DNA of 64,000 nt from Candidatus Accumulibacter contiguus (GTDB taxonomy: Bacteria; Pseudomonadota; Gammaproteobacteria; Burkholderiales; Rhodocyclaceae), in contig NZ_SPMX01000006.1 of the NCBI RefSeq assembly GCF_012940005.1, forward strand, positions 186,001-250,000, given 5' to 3'. The notes below the pieces were generated by a model. That model saw nothing but the letters and a program-made list of their open reading frames with translations, searched no databases and was not told the DNA's origin. Numbering within the stretch: position 1 is the first letter of the stretch; each line of letters begins with the position of its first letter. Positions 53,207 through 62,132 of this stretch are shown here, in pieces. The position numbers and the translations under genes were made by a program.

Positions 53207-54010
53207 ATGATTGATAGTCCAATGAACCGAATATTGATAAGGGCGCGTTCCCTGATATTCAAGCTCAAGACGCGCTTTCACAGTGGGTCGCTCCATCGTT
53301 ACGAGTACCTGGTGGATCTGGCCGATGACTCCGCGCCCGCCAGTGTCGTGCGCTTTGTTGGACAAGACCGCAAGGTACTCGAAATCGGCGCCGGCCCCGG
53401 TTCCATCACGAGATTCCTGAGCGGAAAGAATCGGTGCCACGTGACGGCGGCCGAAGTCGACGACAGTGCCATCGAAAAACTCCGGCAGTTCTGCGATCGG
53501 GTGATCAAGTTGGATCTGAACGCGCCGAATTGGACGGACAGCTTGCAGGAAGAGGGCTTGTTCGAGGTGGTGGTTATCGCCGACGTGCTGGAGCATCTCT
53601 ACGATCCATGGCAAGTACTTCAGGACGCCAAGCGCTTGCTGGCACCGGGCGGCCATCTGGTCGTCTCGCTTCCACATGCAGCGCACTGTGCGATCGTTGC
53701 CTGCCTGATCGAGGGCGATTTCGAGTATCGCGATTGGGGACTGCTGGACCGAACCCATATCCGTTTCTTTGGCATGCGCAACATACAGAACCTGTTCGAT
53801 GGCGCCGGGCTCAGTATCGTGGATGCACACTTTGTCGTCAAAGCACCCGAGCAGACCGAACTCGTCGCGCATTGGAACAATCTGCCGGCGCCTCTGCGCG
53901 CGATGCTTGCACTAGGCCCGCACGCTAAGGTCTATCAAGTGGTCGTAAAAGCGACGGCAGGCAGCCCCGCACTAAAGCTCACTGAACTTCCCGTCTCAAC
54001 CGCCATGTAG
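53207..54010 (+). CDS. Class I SAM-dependent methyltransferase
   Basis: This 267-residue enzyme has motif I KVLEIGAGPGSITRFL near residue 62, followed by VTAAEVDDSAIEKL, VVIADVLEHLYDPW and LLAPGGHLVVSLPH, an ordinary UbiG-like methyltransferase core. The position among glycosyltransferases suggests O- or N-methylation of a glycan residue, or of its AEP group. It starts 11 bases after the previous stop. The substrate is not evident. Confidence 0.88.
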   Translation: MIDSPMNRILIRARSLIFKLKTRFHSGSLHRYEYLVDLADDSAPASVVRFVGQDRKVLEIGAGPGSITRFLSGKNRCHVTAAEVDDSAIEKLRQFCDRVIKLDLNAPNWTDSLQEEGLFEVVVIADVLEHLYDPWQVLQDAKRLLAPGGHLVVSLPHAAHCAIVACLIEGDFEYRDWGLLDRTHIRFFGMRNIQNLFDGAGLSIVDAHFVVKAPEQTELVAHWNNLPAPLRAMLALGPHAKVYQVVVKATAGSPALKLTELPVSTAM

Positions 54011-54035
54011 GCGATAGTGATATTCGGAAACCAGT

Positions 54036-55316
54036 ATGGATCCAGCAATCAGCGCAACACCCGACAGCAAACAATCAGCGGCAGCCCGCGGCATCAGGAC
54101 GGTAGCGTTTTTTCTGCCGCAGTTCCACCCTATTCCAGAAAACGATGCGTGGTGGGGCAAGGGCTTTACCGAATGGACCAATGTCACCAAGGCAGCCGCG
54201 CTTTTTCCCGGCCACTACCAGCCCCATTACCCGGCCGATCTGGGTTACTACGACCTGCGCCTGACGGAGACCCGGCATGAGCAGATTGCAATGGCGCGGA
54301 GTTACGGAATCGACGCCTTCTGCTACCACTACTACTGGTTCTCAGGCAAGCGGTTGCTCAATCGACCGCTGGACGAGATGCTCGCTGATAGCGAAAGCAA
54401 TATGCCCTTCTGTCTTTGCTGGGCCAACGAAAACTGGACCCGGCGCTGGGATGCAGCCGAGCATGAGATCCTCATTGCCCAAAACTATCTGCCTGACGAT
54501 GATCTGAAATTCATTCGCGACCTGACACCCTACCTCAGCGATGCGCGCTATCTCAGGTTTGACGGTGTGCCCCTTCTGATCGTCTATCGTCCCCAGCAGC
54601 TTCCGGATCCTAGGAAGACTGCCTCGATCTGGCGCGACTACTGCAAAGCCAACGGTATCGGCGAAATATACTTATGTGCAGCGCTGACCCACGGTAATTT
54701 CGACTACTCGGCGTTCGGTTTCGACAGCGGCGTTGAATTTCCTCCGCACAACCTGACGGTCAGGGGACGAGATGACAGATTGGCGTTCTCGCAACCCTTC
54801 CTGGGACACGCCGTAATGTTCCATGATATTGCCGAAAGCTACCTGAAAAGGACTTACACGGCGGCCAACGTGTTCCGCTGCGTATTCCCGTCCTGGGACA
54901 ATACCGCCCGGACCGGGAACCGCGCTCTGATTGTTCTGAACGGAACTCCGGCAAACTACGAGTACTGGCTGAGCGAGGCAATCCGGCGCACGGCGATGGA
55001 TTTTCCGGGAAAAGAACGCCTGGTCTTCATCAATGCTTGGAACGAGTGGGCAGAAGGTTGCCACCTGGAGCCTGACCAGAAATTCGGGCGACAGTTTCTG
55101 GAAGCCACCCGATTTTCCGTGCTGGGAATCAGCCGCTGGACCGATTTTTCCGACAAGGAGATTCCGGAACAGGAGCAACCCGGCGGCTGGTCGCTCCTTG
55201 GTCATCTGACCGCGCTGGTCACCCACCATTATTTCCGTTACAAACGCCGCCTGATATTCAAGATTCACCAAATGCCCCGCATCAAGCGTATCGTGAAGTT
55301 CCTTCTGCTGCGGTAG
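54036..55316 (+). CDS. WbsX-like / GH99-type glycan-locus protein
   Basis: This 426-residue protein matches the WbsX family found in O-antigen and capsule loci: AFFLPQFHPIPENDAWWGKG near residue 24, FTEWTNVTKA, YGIDAFCYHYYWFSGKRLL, MPFCLCWANENWTRRWD, and INAWNEWAEGCHLEPD near residue 340. The fold resembles glycoside hydrolase family 99, with acidic residues in the WNEWAEG segment. Its role in such loci is not firmly established; glycan synthesis or trimming are both possible. No signal peptide, so cytoplasmic. Confidence 0.9.
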   Translation: MDPAISATPDSKQSAAARGIRTVAFFLPQFHPIPENDAWWGKGFTEWTNVTKAAALFPGHYQPHYPADLGYYDLRLTETRHEQIAMARSYGIDAFCYHYYWFSGKRLLNRPLDEMLADSESNMPFCLCWANENWTRRWDAAEHEILIAQNYLPDDDLKFIRDLTPYLSDARYLRFDGVPLLIVYRPQQLPDPRKTASIWRDYCKANGIGEIYLCAALTHGNFDYSAFGFDSGVEFPPHNLTVRGRDDRLAFSQPFLGHAVMFHDIAESYLKRTYTAANVFRCVFPSWDNTARTGNRALIVLNGTPANYEYWLSEAIRRTAMDFPGKERLVFINAWNEWAEGCHLEPDQKFGRQFLEATRFSVLGISRWTDFSDKEIPEQEQPGGWSLLGHLTALVTHHYFRYKRRLIFKIHQMPRIKRIVKFLLLR

Positions 55317-55323
55317 CGCGCAC

Positions 55324-56331
55324 ATGTCCATCCCTGATGCCTCTGTCGAGCGGCGACTTTGCGCTGTGATCGTCACCTATGGCGAACGCTACAGTTTCCT
55401 CGCGCAGGTAATCGGCCAACTGGCCAGCGCGCCGGTCAGCCATATCGTCGTGGTCTTCAATGGCAACTACCATCCGGAACTGATTCCGACGTCCGTGTCC
55501 ATCGTGCCGGTCGTCCTGCCGGAAAACCTCGGTAGCGCCTGGGGTTACCGCGCGGGTATTGAGACAGCACTCAAACTCGACTGCGATTATTTTCTCTTCC
55601 TAGACGACGACAACTTACCGGTATCGAACTGCATCGACAGTTTGTTCGCCGAGCATTTGCGTCTCGGAAGCGGTCCGCTTCTGGCGTTGCAAGCCTTTCG
55701 CCGGTCCCAGCCCTGGCAAAGAATCCTAGTAAGCCAAGGAGTGATGCCGATCGGTCGTCCGAATACTTTTGGTTGGTTTCATGCATTCAACGAACGACAT
55801 CTGCTGAAGCGTCAACTGTTTGGCGCCAACTCGACAGGCAAGGATTCGGCGCCACCGGCCCATGGTATTTTCAGAATCGGCCTCGCCGCCTATGGCGGCT
55901 TATTCGCTACCCGGGAAACGCTTCTGCTTGGCGAGCTCCCTGATCCGCGGTACTTCTGTTATTATGACGACCTTGACTTCAGCAACCGCCTGACGCAAAG
56001 AGGTGTCACAATCTTCCTCTGTGCCGGCGCAGTCGTAGACGATCTGGAGGCCTCATGGCACGCGCAAGATTCTCGGGTGCATCCCGCGTTTTCGCCCCAG
56101 ACGCCTGATCAAAAGGTTTATCTCGATCTGCGCAATGCCTTCATCTTCTATCGCTCAATGACGACAAGTCGTGTTGCGTTTTTCATTAATGGAATTGGCT
56201 TCTGGCTGGGCATTGCCTATCTGGCCCTGTTCAGGTCTGCGGATATCCGCACCACGGCCAGACGCCTTAAGCTGATTTTCCATGCCGCAAGGAAAGGTTT
56301 GCGTGGAGAATTCGCGCTATGCCCAGTGTAG
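55324..56331 (+). CDS. Glycosyltransferase family 2, galactofuranosyl- or rhamnosyltransferase-like
   Basis: This 335-residue GT-A enzyme starts LCAVIVTYGERYSFLAQVI. The metal-binding acidic motif is FLFLDDDNLP (near residue 98), with YDDLDFSNRLTQRG (the ED-like acceptor region) near residue 215. A C-terminal hydrophobic segment (VAFFINGIGFWLGIAYLALF) may associate with the membrane. The layout resembles GlfT2-type enzymes. The sugar is unknown. It precedes a stretch of decayed genes. Confidence 0.87.
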   Translation: MSIPDASVERRLCAVIVTYGERYSFLAQVIGQLASAPVSHIVVVFNGNYHPELIPTSVSIVPVVLPENLGSAWGYRAGIETALKLDCDYFLFLDDDNLPVSNCIDSLFAEHLRLGSGPLLALQAFRRSQPWQRILVSQGVMPIGRPNTFGWFHAFNERHLLKRQLFGANSTGKDSAPPAHGIFRIGLAAYGGLFATRETLLLGELPDPRYFCYYDDLDFSNRLTQRGVTIFLCAGAVVDDLEASWHAQDSRVHPAFSPQTPDQKVYLDLRNAFIFYRSMTTSRVAFFINGIGFWLGIAYLALFRSADIRTTARRLKLIFHAARKGLRGEFALCPV

Positions 56332-56815
56332 CCAACTATCTCGCCAATAGCCAGCCGGGCTTGACACCCGGCATGCTTTTCTCGTTATCGGCGGTGGTTC
56401 CGTGCCATGTTCCTCAAACAACGCCTTGTGCCATCGCTGGCCTGATCCTGGCGTTCTTTCACACGAACAGGCCGCTGCCATGCTCGTGGAGGCAGACGCC
56501 CGCATCGCCGCGTTGCCGCCCATCCTCCACCGAATTCAACAAGTCGACTGTCAGGCTGAACATGGCGGTGACAGCCGACCTCAAACGCTTCCTCGCCACC
56601 TTCGACCGGAAAATGCGGGTTTGGACCGCGCCGTCGGCACACCGCGAGTAGATCTGGATCGATGCCGGCAACGCCTGGCGAGCTACCCGACGGTGCAGCC
56701 CCGGCAATGCCAATTCAAGGGCAATATCAATCCCTATCATTTCATTGAGGAATTGTTCGCGCACCTGAGTGGCAACGATATCTTCGACGAAAAAAATCTC
56801 CATCTTCCAGAGGCA
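56317..56815 (+). pseudogene. Decayed, internally deleted copy of the TPP-dependent enzyme at 57400-59208
   Basis: Pieces in several frames line up with the intact gene: MPSVANYLA with MLTVATYLA, HEQAAAMLVEADARIAALP with HEQAAAMAAEAYARIAG, and RQRLASYPTVQP...GNINPYHFIEELFAHLSGNDI with RQRFFAYPAVLP...GRINPYHFVEALFDCLDEDDI. The middle third and the TPP-binding C-terminal domain are missing. It overlaps the end of the GT2 gene by 15 bases. Clearly non-functional. Confidence 0.75.
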
Positions 56816-56819
56816 ATTA

Positions 56820-57345
56820 CGATGGAATATCGAATTCCAAACCCGACATTTCATGGTATGTTGCGAACATGCTGCTCTGTTCATCTTGCCCAGCGGCTTC
56901 AGCGCTTGTACCAATTCCCGGAGCCTGCTCTCTTTGTGGACCACATCAGCTTGGAAAATCCACCCTGGCGCGACAGCTTGCGACACGCCAGGATAGCCTG
57001 GTCAAGCAGTTTGCCGTTAGATCCCGACGATCCGGCGCGACGATCCGATCCCGCTTCCGTGCCGCTTCCGCTGACCGGTTTGGTCGTTCTGAACGAAATC
57101 CAGACACGACCGGATCTTTTCCCGTTGTTGCGGGTTCTCGCCGACCGCACTGAGACACCGGCACGCTTCCTGATTCTGGGCAACGCCACACCGGAACTGC
57201 TTTGGCGTGCCGCCGAGAGTCTGGCGGACCGCGTCACATTTCAGGAACTGGAGGGTTCTGGACTCGATGGACTGGTGGAAGACGCGCCTTGGCAACTGAG
57301 CGAGGAAATTACTGCGGTCCCGGTGGCCAGCCTCGATGCATGCGT
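56820..57345 (+). pseudogene. AAA ATPase remnant (DUF4143-associated type), frameshifted
   Basis: A P-loop-like GPHQLGKSTLARQLA reads in one frame near 56938-56985. LDPDDPARRSDP, LTGLVVLNEIQTRPDLFPLL, RVLADRTETPARFLILGNAT and ESLADRVTFQELEG follow in another. This order is that of AAA_14/DUF4143 ATPases. The start, the rest of the core and the DUF4143 domain are missing. It sits between the decayed and the intact TPP-enzyme genes. Confidence 0.7.
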
Positions 57346-57399
57346 GACAGACTCCAGGAGTACTGCGCCTTTGCTCATCCCCACGGCTCAGACCTGCCC

Positions 57400-59208
57400 A
57401 TGCTTACCGTAGCCACTTACCTGGCTCAACGCCTGGCCGATCACGGCCACCGCCATGTCTTCCTCGTCACCGGTGGCGGGGCGATGTTCCTGAATGATGC
57501 ACTCTGTCATCATCCCGACATCACGCCCGTATTTTTCCACCACGAACAGGCGGCAGCGATGGCCGCCGAAGCCTACGCCCGCATCGCCGGCAAGCCGGCC
57601 ATCCTCAACGTCACTACCGGTCCCGGCGGAATCAACGCGATCAATGGCGTCTTCGGCGCCTGGACCGACTCGGTACCGATGCTGGTTTTCTCGGGCCAGG
57701 TCAAGCGCGCCACCTGTCTGGCGACGACGCCCGTTCGCGGCCTGCGCCAATTGGGCGACCAGGAAAGCGAAATCATCCCGATGGTGCGTGCTATCACCAA
57801 GTACGCGACGATTGTCGACTCGCCCGATGACCTCGCCTGGCATCTCGATCAGGCGCTGCACCTCGCGACTTCGGGCCGGCCCGGCCCGGTCTGGCTCGAT
57901 ATCCCGATCGACGTGCAGAGCGCAAAGGTGGAACCAGCCGGCATGCGTCGCTTCGTTCCTCCGCAAGAACCTGGGCACAGGGTTTCTGATGTCGAGCTGG
58001 ACGCTTTGATCAAGCGGCTGGGTCAGGCCCGCCGCCCGGTCATTCTCGCCGGAACCGGCGTACGTGCGGCGCACGCGAACGAGGAGTTCGCAACGCTGAT
58101 TCACCGCCTCGGCATCCCGGTGACGACGGCCTGGACCCACGATCTGATCGCCACCGACGACCCGCTGTTCTGCGGTCGCCCCGGCACCATCGGTACCCGC
58201 GCCGGCAATTTCACGGTGCAAAATGCGGACCTCTTGCTGGTCCTCGGCAGCCGCCTCAATATCCGCCAGGTGAGCTACGACTGGCCGGGTTTTGCAGCAC
58301 GCGCTTTCAAGATCCAGGTCGACATCGACGCCGCCGAACTGGAAAAACCGCTGGTCCGGCCCGACCTCGCCATCTGCTGCGACCTCCGCGATTTCCTTGT
58401 GGCGCTGAACGCGCAGCTCGCCGAGAGGCCGCTGCCACGCAACCCCGAGCACGAGCACTGGCTCGCCTGGTGCCGACAACGCTTCTTTGCTTACCCGGCA
58501 GTGTTGCCAAAACACCGCGAGTTCAGGGGCCGGATCAATCCCTACCACTTCGTCGAGGCGCTTTTCGACTGCCTCGACGAAGACGACATCGTCGCCTGCG
58601 GCAACGCCAGCGCAACCATCCTCCCGTTCCAGGCCGGCGCGATCAAGCATGGTATGCGCATGTTCTCGAACTCGGGCAGCGCATCGATGGGCTACGACCT
58701 GCCGGCAGCGATCGGCGCCTACTTCGGCGCGGTCGCCAGCCGCGGCAGGCAAGGCCGCGTCGTCTGCCTCGCCGGTGACGGCAGCATCATGATGAACCTG
58801 CAGGAACTCCAGACGGTCGCCCAGCATCGCTTGCCGATCAAGATCTTCGTGCTCGACAACCACGGCTACCTGTCGATACGCAGTTCGCAAACGAACTTCT
58901 TCCGGCGCGTGGCCGGCGCAGATCCTGACTCGGGCGTTTCACTGCCCGACTTCGTCGCCATCGCCACCGCCTTTGCGATTCCGGCGTCACGCCTTGACTC
59001 GGCTGACTTCGCCAAGCGGCTTCCGGCACTCCTCGACGCACCCGGCCCGCATTTATGCCAGGTCGTGCTCGACGAGACGCAGCCGTTCGAACCCCGGATG
59101 AGTTCGCGCCAGCTTGACGATGGCAGCATCGTTTCGGCGCCGCTCGAGGACATGTACCCCTTTCTCGAACCCGCGGAATTGGCCCGTAACATGCTTTCCA
59201 ATTCATGA
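57400..59208 (+). CDS. Acetolactate synthase-like TPP enzyme, candidate YerE-type branched-sugar synthase
   Basis: This 602-residue three-domain TPP enzyme shows the catalytic Glu in FFHHEQAAAMAAEAYAR (near residue 50), TGPGGINAINGVFGAW, a central domain and the cofactor motif LAGDGSIMMNLQELQTVAQH (near 468-487) with VLDNHGYLSI. It is not next to an ilvN-like small subunit. In yersiniose loci a related enzyme (YerE) adds a two-carbon unit from pyruvate to CDP-3,6-dideoxy-4-ketoglucose, which rfbFGH would supply here. I start at ATG 57400, as the upstream frame belongs to the ATPase remnant. Ordinary acetolactate synthesis is less likely from context. Confidence 0.85.
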   Translation: MLTVATYLAQRLADHGHRHVFLVTGGGAMFLNDALCHHPDITPVFFHHEQAAAMAAEAYARIAGKPAILNVTTGPGGINAINGVFGAWTDSVPMLVFSGQVKRATCLATTPVRGLRQLGDQESEIIPMVRAITKYATIVDSPDDLAWHLDQALHLATSGRPGPVWLDIPIDVQSAKVEPAGMRRFVPPQEPGHRVSDVELDALIKRLGQARRPVILAGTGVRAAHANEEFATLIHRLGIPVTTAWTHDLIATDDPLFCGRPGTIGTRAGNFTVQNADLLLVLGSRLNIRQVSYDWPGFAARAFKIQVDIDAAELEKPLVRPDLAICCDLRDFLVALNAQLAERPLPRNPEHEHWLAWCRQRFFAYPAVLPKHREFRGRINPYHFVEALFDCLDEDDIVACGNASATILPFQAGAIKHGMRMFSNSGSASMGYDLPAAIGAYFGAVASRGRQGRVVCLAGDGSIMMNLQELQTVAQHRLPIKIFVLDNHGYLSIRSSQTNFFRRVAGADPDSGVSLPDFVAIATAFAIPASRLDSADFAKRLPALLDAPGPHLCQVVLDETQPFEPRMSSRQLDDGSIVSAPLEDMYPFLEPAELARNMLSNS

Positions 59209-59294
59209 TCGCCAGCCTCCAGCCGTAACGGCTTGCCGGAATCTCAAAAATCGCCCAATATGACCCTATGATTGGTCATTGGCTGAAGAGCAAC

Positions 59295-59531
59295 ATGCGT
59301 ACCGTAAGTCTCGCCGAAGCAAAAGCACATCTCAGCGAATTACTGAATACGGTGGAAGCCGGCGAAGAATTCGTCATCACCCGTCATGGTCGCGCCGTTG
59401 CCCGGGTATCGCCAGCCGAGAAAACGAAGCAGCCTCTTCCGATCAAAAAATTGGCTACGTTGCGCAAGACGACGCCCGCCTGGACCGAGCCGAGTGCGGG
59501 CATCGTGCGCCAATTGCGGGATGCCGAATGA
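59295..59531 (+). CDS. Phd/YefM family antitoxin
   Basis: This 78-residue protein has the Phd/YefM pattern MRTVSLAEAKAHLSELLNTV then EEFVITRHGRAVARVSP, the DNA-binding part, and a Lys/Pro-rich toxin-binding tail. I chose ATG 59295 with GAAGAG upstream. It overlaps the PIN-domain gene by four bases. It would normally repress its own operon and neutralise the toxin. Confidence 0.88.
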   Translation: MRTVSLAEAKAHLSELLNTVEAGEEFVITRHGRAVARVSPAEKTKQPLPIKKLATLRKTTPAWTEPSAGIVRQLRDAE

Positions 59532-59809
59532 TCTATCTGGATACCAGCTTCCTCACTCCGCTGTTTCGCGAGGAGCCAGTCTCGGAGCGTATCGAGGGTT
59601 TTCTGGCTACCGTGCCCGCGGGTACGCTGGCCATCAGCCAATGGACGCGTGTCGAGTTCGCCAGTGTCATTGCTCGCGATGTACGCATGAAAACCCTGGA
59701 CGCGGTAACCGCGCGTAAACTCATCGAGGCTTTTGATTCGCTCGATGATGGTCTGATTTTCGCTGCGAGAAAGCGCAAGATAAAAGCAAGGCGAGGGATT
59801 CCCGCATAG
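59528..59809 (+). pseudogene. VapC-like PIN-domain toxin, truncated
   Basis: The 93-residue frame begins MIYLDTSFLTPLFREEPVSE with the first catalytic Asp, followed by LAISQWTRVEFASVIARD with the Glu. PIN toxins are about 130-140 residues. Here the frame diverges after LIEAFDSLDDG (about residue 75) into unrelated sequence ending RKIKARRGIPA, so the last acidic residues are lost. The toxin is probably inactive while its antitoxin is intact. Confidence 0.7.
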
Positions 59810-60045
59810 CCCGCAGCAAATCTCCCTTATAAAGAATGCCAGCAATACTCATGTAAAAGCATGGAAGCGCGCGTGGAGCGCCGTGTTCGGCCGCCCTTCG
59901 CTCGCGACTGCGGGCTGAATGTACTCCTCGCAGAAGCCCCGGCATCGCTTTGCATCGCGCCTTCTCCTTTCGTTCCATCTCTTGTGAGCGACAAACCGGC
60001 CCCGAACATGCTAGATTGATGCATCATCCCTTCACCCGCCAGACC
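59810..60045. other. Intergenic region, nothing recognised
   Basis: No gene or clear signal is seen between the truncated toxin and the NeuB-like gene. The missing toxin end is not found here. Confidence 0.3.
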
Positions 60046-61146
60046 ATGAGCCATTCGCAGCAGTCGCAAGCTTCGGAGATCTTTGAAGACCTGTTCGTCC
60101 TCGAACTGGCAAACAACCACCAGGGCCGTCTTGAACGCGGATTGCGGATCGTCACCGATTTTTCGCGAATCGTCCGCTTCAACAATGTCAAGGCGGCGAT
60201 CAAGCTCCAGTTCCGCGACGTCGAAGCCTTCATCCACAAGGAGTTCCGCGAGCGCACGGATATCCGCTACATCCGGCGAACGCTCGACAGCCGCCTCTCC
60301 AAGGCGGAATACGCCAAGCTCACGACAGCCATCCGGCAGGCCGGTTGCATCCCGATGGCGACGCCTTTCGACGAGGTTTCGGTGGACCTGTGCGTCAAAC
60401 TGGGCGTCGAGATCATCAAGATCGCCAGTTCCGACATCAACGACTGGGTGCTGATCGAAAAGATCGCCAGCACCAAGCGTCCGGTGATCGCATCCACTGG
60501 CGGTTCGTCCCTGAAAGATGTCGACGATCTCGTCAAGTTCTTCAACCGGCGTGGAATTCCGCTGGCGATCAATCATTGCGTCTCGCTTTACCCGTCCGAG
60601 AACCACGAAATCGAGCTGAATCAGGTGGACTTCCTGCGCCGGCGTTATCCACACAATGTGATCGGCTTTTCTACACACGAACATCGGGATTGGCAGACTT
60701 CGATTGCCATTGCCTACGCCAAGGGCGCGCGTACCTTTGAACGGCATATCGACATCGCCACTGACGGCAGCCCGGTCGCGGCGTATTGCAGCCTGCCTCA
60801 TCAGATCGACCAGTGGTTCAGGGCGCATCGGCGAGTCGTCGAAATGTGCGGCGCACCGGGTACCCAGAAGCGCATTCCACCCAGTCAGGAAATCGCCTAT
60901 CTCAATGCCCTGGTCCGCGGGGTCTATGCCCGACGGGATCTCCGACAAGGACATGCGCTCGGCGACGAAGACGTCTACCTCGCGATTCCCTTGCAGAAAG
61001 GTCAGATCTCCTGCCGCGAACTGATGCGTGGCGAGCTGTTGCTGCGCGACGTCGCGGCGGACGGCGCGATCCTGATCGACATGATCGACAGCCCCTACGC
61101 CGACAATGAGCAGCTCAAGGCCCTCATCTATCAACGCGGACTCTGA
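60046..61146 (+). CDS. NeuB-family sialic acid (nonulosonate) synthase-like protein
   Basis: This protein of about 366 residues has the NeuB-type TIM-barrel pattern: FVLELANNHQGRLERGLRIV near residue 17, AAIKLQFRD, MATPFDEVSVDLCVKLGVEI, IKIASSDINDWVLIEK, PVIASTGGSS and the GFSTHEHRDW segment. The C-terminus (ALGDEDVYLAIPLQKGQISC) resembles the SAF/antifreeze-like domain. It would condense PEP with an acyl-sugar aldehyde. The other nonulosonate genes are not in the window. ATG 60046 is tentative, with ATG 60019 possible, as neither has a good ribosome site. Confidence 0.82.
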   Translation: MSHSQQSQASEIFEDLFVLELANNHQGRLERGLRIVTDFSRIVRFNNVKAAIKLQFRDVEAFIHKEFRERTDIRYIRRTLDSRLSKAEYAKLTTAIRQAGCIPMATPFDEVSVDLCVKLGVEIIKIASSDINDWVLIEKIASTKRPVIASTGGSSLKDVDDLVKFFNRRGIPLAINHCVSLYPSENHEIELNQVDFLRRRYPHNVIGFSTHEHRDWQTSIAIAYAKGARTFERHIDIATDGSPVAAYCSLPHQIDQWFRAHRRVVEMCGAPGTQKRIPPSQEIAYLNALVRGVYARRDLRQGHALGDEDVYLAIPLQKGQISCRELMRGELLLRDVAADGAILIDMIDSPYADNEQLKALIYQRGL

Positions 61147-61181
61147 CCGGATCACGCGATGTTTCGACACGACCGGACCCA

Positions 61182-62132
61182 ATGAAACTGATCAGCATCG
61201 TGACCGGCTGTTTCAACGAAGAGGACAACGTTGAAGAACTGTATACGCGCATCCGCGCACAACTCGAACGGCTCCCTGCTTACGACTACGAGCACATCTT
61301 CATCGATAACGCATCGACCGACGGCACCGTCCGCAAGATCAAGGCGATGGCGGCGCTGGACAGGCGCGTCAAACTGATCGTCAACACCCGCAATTTCGGC
61401 CACATTCGATCACCGATCCATGCCCTGCTGCAGGCAAGTGGCGATGCGGTGATCGCCATGGCCTCGGATCTGCAAGAGCCGCCGGAACTGATTCCCGAAT
61501 TCATTGCCCAGTGGGAACAAGGCTACCGCGTCGTTGCCGGGGTAAAACCCAGCAGCCAGCACACCACGGCCATGTCCTTCATCCGACGCTTCTTCTATGC
61601 CACCATCGGACGCATCTCGGACACCCGGCTGATCCCGAATTTCACGGGCTTTGGTCTGTATGACCGGGCAGTGGTCGAAGTCATCCGCCAGATGGACGAT
61701 CCGTATCCCTACTTTCGTGGCTTGATTGCCGACATCGGTTTCGAACATGCGGAAATCCCTTTCGTACAGCCCCGGCGCAGCCGCGGCATCAGCAAGAACA
61801 ATTTCTATACGCTCTATGACATGGCCATCCTCGGCATCACCAGCCACTCGAAGGTGCCGATCCGTCTGGCGACCATGGCCGGATTCGCACTTTCGGCGCT
61901 CAGCCTGCTGGTGGCCATCGCCTACCTGGTCTACAAGCTGCTGAGTTGGGAGCAGTTTTCAGTCGGTATTGCGCCCGTACTGATCGGCTTCTTCTTCTTC
62001 GCCTCGGTGCAGCTTTTCTTCATCGGCATTCTCGGCGAATACATCGCCGCGATCCACACGCAGGTGTTGAAGCGGCCTTTGGTGGTTGAAAAGGAACGTG
62101 TCAATTTCGATGCCTCCCCACCCGCTCACTGA
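61182..62132 (+). CDS. Glycosyltransferase family 2, DPM1/GtrB-like
   Basis: This 316-residue enzyme has the GT-A start LISIVTGCFNEEDNVEELY, YEHIFIDNASTDGTV, the acidic motif AMASDLQEPPELI and YFRGLIADIGFEHAEIPFVQ. Two C-terminal membrane helices (about 228-250 and 262-290) follow. This is the layout of polyprenyl-phosphate sugar transferases such as GtrB, which load a sugar on undecaprenyl phosphate for periplasmic transfer. The multi-pass protein that follows could be the partner. Confidence 0.92.
   Translation: MKLISIVTGCFNEEDNVEELYTRIRAQLERLPAYDYEHIFIDNASTDGTVRKIKAMAALDRRVKLIVNTRNFGHIRSPIHALLQASGDAVIAMASDLQEPPELIPEFIAQWEQGYRVVAGVKPSSQHTTAMSFIRRFFYATIGRISDTRLIPNFTGFGLYDRAVVEVIRQMDDPYPYFRGLIADIGFEHAEIPFVQPRRSRGISKNNFYTLYDMAILGITSHSKVPIRLATMAGFALSALSLLVAIAYLVYKLLSWEQFSVGIAPVLIGFFFFASVQLFFIGILGEYIAAIHTQVLKRPLVVEKERVNFDASPPAH

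Noticed and set aside
59384-59845. Minus-strand frame opposite the toxin-antitoxin pair
   Set aside because: It is antisense to a clear Phd/VapC pair and has no family features.
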